Source: Tigriopus japonicus | Taxonomy: Eukaryota > Arthropoda > Copepoda > Harpacticoida > Harpacticidae | NCBI GenBank assembly: GCA_010645155.1 | Contig: CM021323.1 | Span: 9,363,636-9,427,635, forward strand | Length of the DNA stretch: 64,000 bases | Reading direction: 5' to 3' | In this document: positions 12,001 through 21,477 of the stretch, in pieces | How the letters are laid out: each line of letters begins with the position of its first letter | Position numbering within the stretch: position 1 is the stretch's first letter | Program-made: the position numbers and the translations under genes | Notes under the pieces: generated by a model | Databases searched by the model: none | Told to the model about the DNA's origin: nothing | Seen by the model: the letters and a program-made list of their open reading frames with translations, nothing else

Positions 12001-12942
12001 TATTTGAGTCATTATTTTTTTAATTGTACGTATTTTAAGCTGTGCAATTTAAACTTTTGTCTTCCTTTCTTTGTTCAAATTTGTTGTCCACCTGCTTTTT
12101 TCCAAAATCAGGCCATTACATCCGGGCCGGAAATTAGGGGTTATGCATGATTGCTTTTGCGTTCTGTCACTTCCTTTCTTTGTTCAAATTTGTTGTCCCC
12201 CTGCTTTTTTCCAAAATCATGCCACATAATTACACACTGGGCCGGAAATTAGGGGTTATGCATGATTGCACCTGCGAAAATCGGGTGCAAGTATATACTA
12301 CTCTCATTTCCTCAAAAGAAATCACAATTCATTGCAGTAAAATGTCCGCACTTTTTATGTACTGTCAACATGACCCAATCAACGATTTTCAAAAACTCAA
12401 ATCCCATTCAAATCGTTTCTAAAGGTTGAAAATCAAGGTGTTTTCTCAATTCATACCATGTAAAGGGAAACAAGAGTTGGATCTTTTTTAAAAAATATAT
12501 AGGTAATAATCGCTTTTTAAGTTGTAAAATATTTCGGCAAAAGAAATAGAGAATAAAGTTCATCACTCTGGGGAAAAATCTCCTTTTTCAAACACACCTA
12601 GTCCTTATACCTTAAGACAGCATTTGGAATTTATGGCATGTTATTGTAATTTCAATTTCAACTTCACCCTTTCAATTTGTCTCCTGCCTGCATAAATAAA
12701 ATCATCATGACTTACACGACTTGAGCATGGGTTGGGATGGGAGGGGGTTCTTGTATGCCTACCAACATACACCTCACGGTGAGTTCCAAGCAGATGCATC
12801 CCGTTGGACAAGTTGTAACATTGAGCAATGACACATGCTCTGGTCCAGAAGTTCCCGGGTGTTTATCAATATTTGTTTGAGGGCTAGTGTGAGCAAGGAC
12901 GATACCCATAATCACACAAATCACAGCCAACGGGTCTCTCAT
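1..12942 (-). CDS. PXDN: Peroxidasin, 5' half (LRR and Ig part), partial at window edge
   Basis: Peroxidasin is a secreted haem peroxidase that forms sulfilimine cross-links in collagen IV of basement membrane. Exons read on the minus strand: 12942-12716 (signal peptide and LRR N-cap), 3089-2946 (two LRRs), 2881-2810, 2532-2461 and 2390-2319 (one 24-residue LRR each), 2224-2058 (LRR C-cap, with CDCEISWL), 1726-1414 (Ig1), 1343-1214 and 1143-1008 (Ig2), 940-779, 720-520 (Ig3 and start of Ig4), and 446 to beyond position 1. All phases agree and give 714 codons up to the edge. The LRR exon opens [15 protein letters not shown] and the last exon has NNTVTRLF and [10 protein letters not shown], which are hallmark peroxidasin sequences leading into the peroxidase domain. 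The catalytic domain itself lies outside. The intron between 12716 and 3089 carries a nested gene and a large palindrome. A second possible first exon lies at 18091-17802. Confidence 0.93.
3181..3186 (-). promoter_or_regulatory. Poly(A) signal of the Reeler gene
   Basis: AATAAA on the minus strand, 32 bases after the stop codon at 3218. Its position supports the Reeler gene ending independently of the surrounding peroxidasin transcript. Confidence 0.6.
3218..3807 (-). CDS. Reeler-domain secreted protein, nested in peroxidasin intron
   Basis: Two exons: 3807-3558 (phase-1 donor C|GTAAGT) and 3489-3218, intron 68 bp, 173 aa. The protein starts with a signal peptide ([19 protein letters not shown]). 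A single Reeler domain follows: FPNGAPNC and VPKH near the N-terminus, FRGFVVMQ in the middle, then CGITHSNN and a C-terminal SFGVFWVDI strand. This is the pattern of arthropod defence-protein/noduler-type Reeler proteins, which are secreted and often immune-related. It is short, a single domain with no DOMON. A poly(A) signal lies at 3186-3181. The gene is complete and on the same strand as its host gene, so it needs its own promoter. The domain call is solid; the role in immunity is inference from the family. Confidence 0.85.
4433..4438 (+). repeat. Left 6-bp direct repeat (target-site duplication) of the palindrome
   Basis: CTCATT directly abutting the left tip; the identical CTCATT at 12303-12308 abuts the right tip. 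Confidence 0.7.
4472..5095 (+). repeat. Subterminal tandem repeats, left arm
   Basis: Four degenerate units of roughly 115-190 bp, starting near 4472, 4590, 4780 and 4940. Shared pieces are GCAATCATGCATAACCCC, a GGAAAAAGAAGCAGGTG-type block, ACAACAAATTTGAACAAAG-type blocks and TTTAATTGCATTTAAAC. The first two units are nearly identical; the outer pair and the inner pair each resemble one another most. Confidence 0.65.
7051..8196 (-). pseudogene. Decayed non-LTR retrotransposon fragment (left arm copy)
   Basis: Mirror copy of the LINE fragment at 8545-9690. The open frames here encode the same peptides with the same stops, so the decay predates the inverted duplication or has been kept equal by gene conversion. 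Confidence 0.62.
8344..8397. other. 54-bp unpaired centre of the palindrome
   Basis: Complementarity breaks at 8344/8397. The spacer is AT-rich (contains TTTCACGGATTTTG and TCCTGGAAAAAATTAAG) and is bordered by the inverted sequence ATGCCAAAACCGGCGTTTT. It would form the loop of a hairpin if the arms paired. Confidence 0.85.
8545..9690 (+). pseudogene. Decayed non-LTR retrotransposon fragment (right arm)
   Basis: Read over shifting frames, it carries endonuclease-like pieces ([10 protein letters not shown], then [12 protein letters not shown] like the GDFN block). A linker follows with [12 protein letters not shown] and [13 protein letters not shown], as in the post-endonuclease region of jockey/CR1-type LINEs. 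The beginning of the reverse transcriptase comes next ([34 protein letters not shown]). Several stops and frameshifts interrupt it and it ends before the catalytic reverse-transcriptase motifs. It is a dead fragment. An exact mirror copy lies in the left arm. Confidence 0.62.
11646..12269 (-). repeat. Subterminal tandem repeats, right arm
   Basis: Mirror image of the tandem units at 4472-5095, including the two CATGATTGC-containing units near 12145 and 12265. Confidence 0.65.
12303..12308 (+). repeat. Right 6-bp direct repeat (target-site duplication) of the palindrome
   Basis: CTCATT directly abutting the right tip of the palindrome and matching the copy at 4433-4438 in direct orientation. 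Confidence 0.7.
12309..12715. other. Peroxidasin intron, no feature seen
   Basis: Unique AT-rich intron sequence between the palindrome and the proximal first exon. Confidence 0.5.
12716..12942 (-). CDS. PXDN: Peroxidasin proximal first coding exon (signal peptide + LRRNT)
   Basis: The exon starts [20 protein letters not shown], a good signal peptide. It continues to an LRR N-cap with the spacing CPTGCIC...VRCM and ends PTHAQV plus two bases of the next codon at GT|GTAAGT (phase 2). The next exon at 3089 begins A-GAT-CTA, giving VVDLRFNRI across the junction, as in peroxidasins. It is 227 bp, 75 codons plus two bases. It is functionally equivalent to the distal exon at 18091-17802. Which is used, and where, cannot be decided from sequence. 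Confidence 0.8.
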
Positions 12943-15900
12943 GATGCCCGCTTGCTAACAAACAATCTGCAGTATAGAGACGGCTTCCAACAACACCAAC
13001 CGAATTACCACGAGGATCGTTTCTCACTCATTCTCATGGCTTTAGCAAGACGGAAGAAAGACCACCACCAGCAAAGAGTTCAATGCCTCAATTGAAGTCG
13101 GCAGATCTGCTCAATTTCAAATTGGAAATGAGTAGTATTCTCAATTGGGAGGTGAACAAGGCAAGCTGAGAAGAGCTAATGAACCGCGTTTCGGATCCCG
13201 CTTTCAAAGCGAAAGAACTTCGTTCTTCTTCTCCACTCACGTTTCTAGGCTCCTCGTAACGATCCGTGATCACACGTCAAGATGGCAATAGCAAGTGCAA
13301 CAACTTCACTCTCTGGACCCAAACACTTAGTACCTACCTCTTCATCGTGCACACATATTTTATAATCTTGAGGTCGTCCAACGAGAAAGGATTGAATTGG
13401 AGATGAGGAAAAAACTGACGGGCACGGCCTATTTTGCTTGGCCCACTCCCCCTCTTTTGGTTCGTTCCCACTGTCTTTTGGCTTTTGAGTGATGATAAAC
13501 CATGTTCGGACGGAGAAGTCTCTTTAAAGAGCGCATCTCAAGTAACTACATTCCCAGTGTACATAGTATGTACTACGTATTGTGGGTTGGATTCACCGAG
13601 ATGAGGAGGCTCCTTGCGAGTCTTCCTTGAACGGTGTCACTGTTGGGTGCATGACATCTATCTTGTTTCGAGTGCTCCGACCGATCAGGTCTCCTTGGAT
13701 TCGTACCACAGGGTGGTGGTGATGGTGGTTACACTTATGGCTTGGTTATACACTCACCACTATACATGGAGGACATGGAGGGAAATTTGAAGCCGCAGGG
13801 AAGGTTCCATATTAATTGAGACTTGTCAACAGACCTAAAGCGCTATGTTCCATTCCAAGATGGAATTTGATAGGGAACTCCTCGTTTGAGCTTACATCAA
13901 TTTTCCATTAAGGCTAAATATTTAAGTAACTTGGCCAAAAAATCCTATCATTGAACGGATGATATGAGGCAAGCGATTGAGTGTCATTGTTGGGTACCTG
14001 AAGAGCTAATTACTGTCCCCTCAACCCTTTTGTAGAACAAGATATATGTTTCTTCAAATTAGAGCTGGTTCAAGAATTGTCATATCTCAAGATCTTTTGA
14101 TAACCAAACCATATAGTTGAATACGAGCCAAAACACATTTCCATATTGCGTTGTCCAAGGGAGAGAAGGGAAAAAACTTTAACCAGTTTCATAATTGAGC
14201 TGCCAAACCTGAGCTCGAGCAAAGACACTTTTTATGCATATTTATTATCTCATGTCAGAATGGTCATATGGATCTCCTCCCTCAGTATGATATCACACAA
14301 TTTTCTAATCTCGACAACAAAAAACTCATTCAATTATCAGTTTAAATGGACGTTGAACTTTCCGTGTTTGCTTTCAATCGTTTAGGGAACACATCTTTAC
14401 AAAGTTTTCATTTGCAAAAAAATGGTGCTTTCAAAAACGCTTGTGGGCCATTCATAACAGCCACCACTCGCATTTCCTTTGATCCTTCTGGACAAAATTA
14501 ACGTCTGAGCCAGACGCAGAGGGACATTTCATAAACAATTTATCCAGTGTAGAAACGAACGTGGAAAAGAATTTGGGGCATTCATACTTCCAAGATTTGT
14601 GTCCCCAGCAACGAGATCACGACGTAGTGATACTCGAGACGTACGATAGTTTCTTTGAAAATAGTTTTGCAACAAAATTGATTTTGGAGTGTTTGGCGGT
14701 GTTGCTTTCTTCCAATACTACTATTTATCATTCTAGGTCAGAAAAGGAGATTTTGTGCAAAAAAAACGAGTTTCCTCTGATTTTCCCAAAATCCGAAGAA
14801 GTGTGTTTTTCTTTGTTTTTCTTGATTAAACTTTAGCCAAGAAGTAGTAAGTTTAGAAATAAAATCAGCAAGATGAAATCATTTTTGGCAAAATCCGAGC
14901 GAAATATTTTAAATACTTATTTCTCATTAAATTTGTAACAGACTTGTGAGTGTGTGTGAGTTATGGAAATATCATTGTTGATGATATATCGCAAGAAAAG
15001 GAAAAATGCTTTTTCGAAAAATGCATCTGTGATGAGTGGTCATCGCGTTTTATTTTGCACTTTGCAAAACTTTGCTTTGGTTGGATACTAATTTACTTAT
15101 TTTAGATAATTTTCAAGACTTTTTAGCAAGTAAATAAGTTTTGATTGATGAACATTCAGACGCTTAAAGTTTTCCTGCAAAAAGCTTAGACGTAATATTT
15201 AATGAAAATATTCCTTATGTTTCGATTTGTGCAAATCCGTGCCTATTTTTTGCAAATAAATTTGCATACTTCGTGTAGGCCTTGTGAAACATTGAAATCT
15301 GCAATAGGAATGGAAGGATGATGTAGCGAATTGACTAATCGCATTGGATTGGGCTGATTTTCAGGCCTCATCGAGATGAAACCCATCTGAAATGAAGACT
15401 AAGGAGCCATGATCAATTCATGGGAAGTCAACACTGAACAGATAACGTGGCCATAAATCTCGAGCGGAGTTTTGAAATCCAGTCTTGTGAATGTGACATT
15501 TGTCATTGAATGTGACAACACATGTTACCAATCTGGCTATACACTTAGGAGATACTCAGGTGGGTGGGATACCAGTATACTTGTATCCAAGGAGAACTGA
15601 TTTGATCTGGGTTCTAGGTCAAAACCATAACCAAAATGTACTTGATAGTTCATACGAGATCTCCTCGGAAAACAACTGGAAGCGTCAGATGAAAGGGTGT
15701 TTTGTAGAATGTAGGTAGGACCTGGGAATAGCTCAGCATGACATAGGTTGAAATGAATTTGTGGAAGAGTGTTGTATGAAAGATTGAGGTCAATCGGGTA
15801 TTGAGTGAATTTGAGCGTCACTTTGAATCAGTTTCGTTCAACAAGCAGAAACTTAACAACCACTTTTCACAACGCGAAAGTGATGGATGGGTTGCTGTTC

Positions 15901-17801
15901 TCGTCGGTGGTGGTGTTGGTAGGGCGTTTCATGATGCATTAATGTTCTCTCTTGTACCTTGAAACTTTTCTGCTTGAGAGTTTAAACCCTTTTGAGATAA
16001 GATTCAACAGATTGAAGTGAATAAGAGGGTTCACGACGAAATGTCTAATTTAAGTGACGACCTTCACGTGCGAATAAAAAAATGCACTCTGCTCTATAAA
16101 CGCATTAGTGAGAGGAAAGATCGGATACAAAATCAAGCAAACAACTGTGTTTTGAGCACTCCAATACGGCTTCTATAAAAATATGATTCTTTTAAATTAG
16201 TGGAAGATCCAAAAGGTCTAATTGCGACTTTCTAATCCAGACCTTGTGAAAAGCCAAATTCTATTGAATACAACCTAGTGTTAGCTCATGAGTTTTGTCT
16301 GCGTTAAGGCTCACTTTCAGCATGCTGCCAATATTGACTTCAAGTATATTTTAAGCCTATTATATTTAAAGGTTTTTACTAATAAGGTAATCTAGTATTA
16401 AAATTTTGTTATAAGAGGATATTTCTATCTATTGTACAAAAGCTAACATTCACATAGCGTCGTTTTAAAAGGGTGATTAAATTAAGTATTGAGTTGGAGA
16501 AGCAAGCATCCCAAACTTAAAGAAATGTGCCCTAATTGTGTTATCATTGTAGCTGATAAATAAGCTTTCAAATAAAATAATTTTAACTGCTTTTGCAAAA
16601 CGCTTTACACTATGATTTCAAACAAACTTTTGAAAATCTCAAAATTCAATATTGATTTTCAAATGTATAGATAGATTTAAAAAACGGTCGTTTTTCATTT
16701 TCGTTACATTCTTCAATATTTTTTGAAGTTTTGGGAAAAAGGGATTCCTGAATTCATCCAAATTTCGATAATATGGTAATAGGATAAATCCGTTCGAATT
16801 CATCCACATTAGTCGAATAAAAATGGTTGATTTCGATTTCATCATTACGTAAGACAAAACAAAAAAAAACCAGATATATCATTCAATTATTGCAAGGTCA
16901 TAAATTAGTGGACTGTTTTCAAATCAAATTCATTTTAGAAAAGATTGACGAATCTAAAGACTCAAAAAGAAAAATGATACTCGTATTTCAAAAATTCGTT
17001 TTTTCGTTCGAAAAACAACGAAACTTTTACAATATAGGCAATTTTGCCTTTAAAAGTTCCGAAAAACTATATTTCAAAATGCCTTTTAACAGAATCATGG
17101 TTTTTTAATCTACTCTTCATTGTAGTGATCTAGTTTAACAAGAAGAAAACCGATTTCGGTAGAAAGCTCAATCGCTTCACTTTTTCTCTTCATTTATTCG
17201 TTCATATGAAATTATTCCGGGATTCATTTCTATTCAATTTTTCATGCTTTGGACTACTTCATAGTTCATATTTTAAATTGATATTCTGTTGAAATGGATG
17301 TTTGCTCGATGTACCAGGTGTTTCAAAACAAATGGAATAGCTAACTTAACCATCCATGACACGGGATTGAAACCATAAATGAATCGCACCTTTATTGCAT
17401 ATGATTGGCCATGGACCTCTTGAGATATCTCTAGATGTCCATGGATCGGCCAAAGTCTTGTCTTAAAGTGAAGAAAAAATAAACAATTTCCCCATCAATT
17501 TTGAAGCGACGAAAAATTTCCCATGAAGGGTCATTTTTTAAAACTGAGCGTGAGCGGTCGTGACTCCGAATTTTCTCTTTATTCCGAAATTCGACGAAAA
17601 CCGAAAATAATGTGACAAAAAATGAGCTCTTTTATTTTAAGAACGTTTATCTGTCGCGTCTTTTTGAGGTTCGGACATTTTTTGTGGGATCAACAACCAT
17701 TTTTGAGTTTCCTGTTCAGGGCATGGTATGTTGTTTCGTTTTTTTTGAGTCACCCGCTAGGGTTGATTTCAGAACAAAGTTCATAAGTTAATCTTACTTA
17801 C
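12943..17801. other. Region between the two peroxidasin first exons
   Basis: No exon recognised. The first few hundred bases upstream of 12942 presumably hold the 5' UTR and promoter of the proximal transcript, but no clear TATA or initiator motif was identified. The remainder is AT-rich with short meaningless frames. A possible miniature mariner element lies at 17313-17755. Confidence 0.5.
17313..17755. mobile_element. Possible miniature mariner-like element
   Basis: The left end after a TA reads CCAGGTGTTTCAAAACAAATGG. The right end before a TA, on the reverse strand, reads GCGGGTGACTCAAAAAAAAC, an imperfect inverted match. The left end also resembles AGGTGTTTCAAAACCA near 29987. There is no coding capacity. 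The ends are imperfect, so the call is tentative. Confidence 0.3.
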
Positions 17802-18091
17802 AAAACAGTTGTGGTTGGAGGAGCTCTGGGGATTTCAACGAATTTCCGAAACATGCATCTCACGATCGATAGCTCGTAACACACACATCTCTTTGGACAG
17901 ATGTTTGGGTTAAAATCCCCAAATATAGGCGACACTCGGAGGTTGAAATTTTGAGTGGGAGAATTCACGGTCTCTTCTTTGAATTGATGGATCTTTCGTC
18001 GAATTGGTCGAACACTCTGGTTAACGCAGCAAAGACTCAAAAATAAAATGTAAAAGATCAAAGTGTGTCCAAGATGCACCTTTCCAACCAT
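17802..18091 (-). CDS. PXDN: Peroxidasin distal alternative first coding exon (signal sequence + LRRNT)
   Basis: ATG at 18091 begins MVGKVHLGHTLIFYILFLSL, a strong hydrophobic signal sequence. The N-cap follows as CPKRCVCYELSIVRCM, closer to the canonical peroxidasin CPxRCxC cap than the proximal exon. The exon ends ACT GTT TT|GTAAGT in phase 2, the same phase as the proximal exon, so splicing to 3089 gives VLDLRFNRI. The reading frame stays open upstream to 18481, but that part contains an Arg run from a TTC/CTT microsatellite (about 18371-18405) and is more likely 5' UTR. The alternative is a fragment of a separate peroxidasin-like gene, but no LRR or Ig exons lie between it and the proximal exon. 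Confidence 0.78.
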
Positions 18092-18370
18092 GGCCAAAGG
18101 TATGCGACTGTTTGGTATGCACAGACAGAAATAAACCACTCCACCACCTCTTGACAACCATGCCCTTTGTTGATTATTGGCAGACCATTCAGACAAGATG
18201 GACACTAATTTTTGTCGAGAAAATTCTTGAGGAAAGTGCGTGTGAAGTGGTGCCCGTCTCAAGAAGATGGCAAAGACGGGGCACCCAAATTTAACAACAT
18301 TCAAGTCATCAAAGGGCGCTTGTTCTCGTGTTCGTGAGGTCTGGAATCTTGGGGATGGTGGACGAAGGGC

Positions 18371-18405
18371 TCTTCTTCTACTTCTTCTTCTTCTTCTTCT
18401 TCTCA
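18371..18405. repeat. (TTC)n microsatellite
   Basis: Near-perfect run of CTT/TTC triplets upstream of the distal peroxidasin exon, probably in its 5' UTR or promoter region. Confidence 0.7.
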
Positions 18406-18481
18406 CCCTTTTGCCCGTTTCGTAGGTTCGATCAATTCTGGGACATCTTGCAGCAACCACCGCCACCACCACATCTACCAT

Positions 18482-20459
18482 GAGCGACGTCGACGACGAG
18501 AATAATGATAATAATAAAAAGCACCCGCTTGAAAAAGGAGCATCAAAGAATGGTGAACAGATTTAGATACGGATCGCATTATTACACCCGGGGTATGTCT
18601 TATTTGGCACTGAGATTGAATGAGACCTTGTCGGCAAATTTGATTTCGTTAGTGCTAAGCCTTTTTCGGATGTTCGTGAAAAAAAGACGAGAGACGCACA
18701 CAAATCTTTCCTAATACAGGGTAAGGCTTCTGAAGTTAGAATCTCTAGTTATATTTTTTAAGATTGTAGGTGCCAGGGTCGGAGGGTTGAGCCTCGCGCT
18801 CTCTCCTTTATGAGTTTACTCCAAATCCTCAAATTTCAAAACTATTTTTGGGTTGTAACAGTTGAACCCATGAGAAGGTTTTTGGAGTACAACGGTTCCA
18901 GGATAACTCGGGAAACATGGGATAACTCATCATAGGAAAGTTGGGTACAGCGGAAAACTGAGTACAATGGAAAACTGGGTACAGTGGAAAACCGGGTACA
19001 ACGGAAAACTGGGTACAGCGGAAAACTGTACAACAGACAACTGATTAAATCTTACGGCTAGATGAACATACTAAAATTGTCAATTTTAACTTTCAATGTT
19101 GAAATAGGCGTAGTAGAACTTTTCATCAACTTATCAAAACGTTTTTGGAAGCACTGAAACAAATTAGCAATTTTTCGAAGACTGATTTACGTATTGGTCA
19201 GGTGTTTTCGTCCTTTTTAAAGCTCGATTAACAAGAAGCTCTGCCACAGCGCTTACTTTTTCGAAATACTGTACTTTCATTGCTGATATTTCTGGAACAA
19301 GTTAAAATGGACCTGTTAGGTAAAAACCTTTAGAAAAATAGATGAAAGTTATATTATGCTTCTTTTTCAAGCATTCCAGGCAGATAAAATGTGTTTCATC
19401 TCGCTTTTAGATGTATTCAGTTTTCAATTTTCAATTTTCTGCGATATCCAGTTAACTTTTTGCACAAGGTGGGAAGTTCTATGAAAACATTTAATAAAAT
19501 TCGCATATGAGACATTTTTGATTGAAAACCCATATATTTTGGCCTTTCGGAGGATTTTTTCCCCGAATGATTGATAATTTGATAAAATATTTGTTTCGAC
19601 AATTTCTAACAAGGTTGGTGATTTGTTCCATAATTGATTAAAAAGACATTTTTTCTTAATTTTGAGGCAGATTTATTGCGTTGGAAAAATTTGGAAAAGC
19701 GCCATCTTTTGAATCGATCTCATTCAGTTTTAGAGGGTATGGCTTCACGCAATTTAGTCTTCCAAAATATGGAACTTCAAACATGGATTGATCAAATATG
19801 GTCTTAGACAAATTATAACGGTTACAGAAAACTCTTGGAATTTAGTCTAATCAACATTAAAAAATACTATACCGTAATCAAGGGTTGCAAAATTGAGAGT
19901 TGCAGGAAATACAATCATCAGCCCTTATATGAATGACTTTTTATGGAATAAATATTTTGGACTGTATTCTGTTCATGATCAAAAAGAAATTTATGCTAGT
20001 ATAAGTTCTCAAAAACGCGTGTTTTAAGTTATTTCTAATAAAGCATAACATTTTGGAGCATAGTCTAGTAACATAAGCTGCATTTTAAAACCGCTCGAAA
20101 CTCAGCCTTCGTGGCGATGCTTAAATAAATACAGTGAACCTCAACAAACTTCTTGGTGCCCTCATCATCATACTTATTATAATAAGTAAGATCGAATTTT
20201 AAATAGTTTGCGATCTGGCACTTCTTTTCGCGATTCCATTCCCCAAACTCCACTCTTCTACAACTGATCTGGTTGACGTCTACTATATTTTTAGCGCCCT
20301 TAACAACTTAATCTTTAACACAGGGGAGCATATCAATGTAAAATGTATTTTTTTAGTAAATCAAAATAAATTCAGATACACGACCCTCAAGTTAACACAT
20401 GTTAATGACAGGAAAGTGGGAGAAAAGAGGAAACTTTCAATTACGCTCCGTACATTTAT
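18482..20459. other. Intergenic, no gene seen
   Basis: AT-rich DNA between the peroxidasin 5' end and the mariner relic. It holds the minisatellite at 18940-19030; nothing else is recognisable. Confidence 0.5.
18940..19030. repeat. Minisatellite, period about 18 bp
   Basis: About five units of the type GGGTACAGCGGAAAACT with small changes (TACAATGG, TACAGTGG, TACAACGG). No coding meaning is evident. Confidence 0.75.
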
Positions 20460-21074
20460 TTTAGAGAATTTCATATTTACACATACATAGGTGGAAGACA
20501 CCACAAACATTTCTGATGTAGTTGCTCGTCATGTTGTGCCACTGCTCATTGAGCGGGCACTTAAGAGCCTCAACATTGCTGTGGCAGGTGCTGCAAGTCT
20601 TGGACCCAACTGGCCCCTGAATTACCCCACAGTGAAGGTCTTATCATCAGAAAAAAACGATGACCTTGCCAACAGCATCATGTTTGAGCGCATTAAGAAA
20701 GAAACTGGATTGGTCTAACCGCTTCTCCACTGGAACATTTCATAAAAGTGGCATCAAAGAAACCCTCCTCCAGCCTCCATAATCTTTCTGGACACTGCAG
20801 ACTTTCAGACACCGACGTCCATGGCCTTGTCTGTCATGGAAGAGTTTGGCTGCTCTTTGAAGGCCTCCACCACCATATCCGTGTCCAATTTTCTTGAGCA
20901 ACCACTTCGCAGAGTAGCCTCAGGGTCTTCTCCTACGTCTGGATGGTTTTTGCATGCTATAGAGTTTAGGGAGACTGTCGACTCAGAGGCAATGTTGACC
21001 TTAATCACGCCTTTGGTTGACATTCCGGCGCGAAGCAAAGTTGAAATGCTTTGGCGTTTTTGCTCTTGTGTCAT
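20460..21074 (-). pseudogene. Broken mariner/Tc1-superfamily transposase
   Basis: The N-terminus at 21074 reads MTQEQKRQSISTLLRAGMST, a known start for invertebrate IS630/Tc1/mariner-type transposases. A degenerate helix-turn-helix linker ends near 20808. Further along the minus strand VIVFSDDKTFTV preserves the catalytic-D block. A C-terminal piece, VEALKCPLNEQW followed by YIRNVC, then follows directly. The region between the catalytic block and the tail is largely missing, and stops occur. It is an internally deleted, dead copy. Confidence 0.7.
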
Positions 21075-21109
21075 TTTTAATCAATGTCATGAAAATTTAT
21101 AAACACCCC

Positions 21110-21189
21110 TTAACTCTTTCAGGACAATTGGGTGTTGTAACACCCAAACGCGTTACTTCTTTCCTGTTCTTTCGTCCTGAAAGAGTTAA
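21110..21189. mobile_element. 80-bp miniature TTAA element (piggyBac-like)
   Basis: TTAA, then CTCTTTCAGGAC, and at the other end the exact inverted copy GTCCTGAAAGAG followed by TTAA. An inner hairpin (TGGGTGTTGTAACACCCA) lies between. TTAA target duplication with ends rich in CTTTC is typical of piggyBac-class elements; assignment to that class is inference. Confidence 0.6.
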
Positions 21190-21387
21190 AAGCCAACGCT
21201 CAAACATTTCTTAAGGTCATAAAATTTCAAAATTGCGCAATCATAATCATTGCAATTTCCTAAAACGGTATATTTCGAATTTCTCTCATATTTAATCCAT
21301 CGTAATACTAAATGCAGACCAATTTAGACTTGAATTGTTATAACTTTTGGAATGTCTAACAAATATCACACGGGATTGCCTTAGGTT

Positions 21388-21393
21388 TTTATT
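21388..21393 (-). promoter_or_regulatory. Poly(A) signal of the BTB zinc-finger gene
   Basis: AATAAA on the minus strand about 85 bases beyond the stop at 21478. Confidence 0.5.
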
Positions 21394-21477
21394 AGTTAAA
21401 TTGTATTCTATTTAGCAACATTTCTATCATCACGTTTTCACTGGGTCAACCAATGTGAAAGGGCTAAAATCCCCAAA

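Larger units (their letters stand above)
4439..12302. mobile_element. 7.86-kb palindromic mobile element with 6-bp target duplication
   Basis: Positions p and 16741-p are complementary from 4439/12302 inward to 8343/8398. The arms are therefore about 3905 bp each around a 54-bp unpaired centre. Only two arm mismatches were noticed by eye (4976 versus 11765, and 5593 versus 11148). The outer tips read AGTAGTATATACTTGC and its complement. Immediately outside both tips is the direct repeat CTCATT (4433-4438 and 12303-12308), which looks like a 6-bp target-site duplication. The flanks beyond are unrelated intron sequence. No transposase, polymerase or integrase frame was recognised, so the element is non-autonomous. 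A 6-bp duplication together with AG tips is known for Polinton/Maverick elements; that assignment is inference. Confidence 0.85.
8398..12302 (-). repeat. Right arm of the giant inverted repeat
   Basis: Reverse complement of 4439-8343. The open frames in this arm are mirror copies of those in the left arm, and all fall where LINE debris or unannotated sequence lies. Confidence 0.88.

Noticed and set aside
4439..12302. Assembly artefact (hairpin read or chimera) as the explanation of the palindrome
   Set aside because: The 6-bp direct repeat at the exact tips, the two arm mismatches and the distinct unique flanks argue against it, although only raw reads can settle it.
18092..18481. N-terminal extension of the distal peroxidasin exon (open to 18481)
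   Set aside because: It would put an Arg run from a TTC microsatellite and about 130 residues before the signal peptide. More likely 5' UTR.
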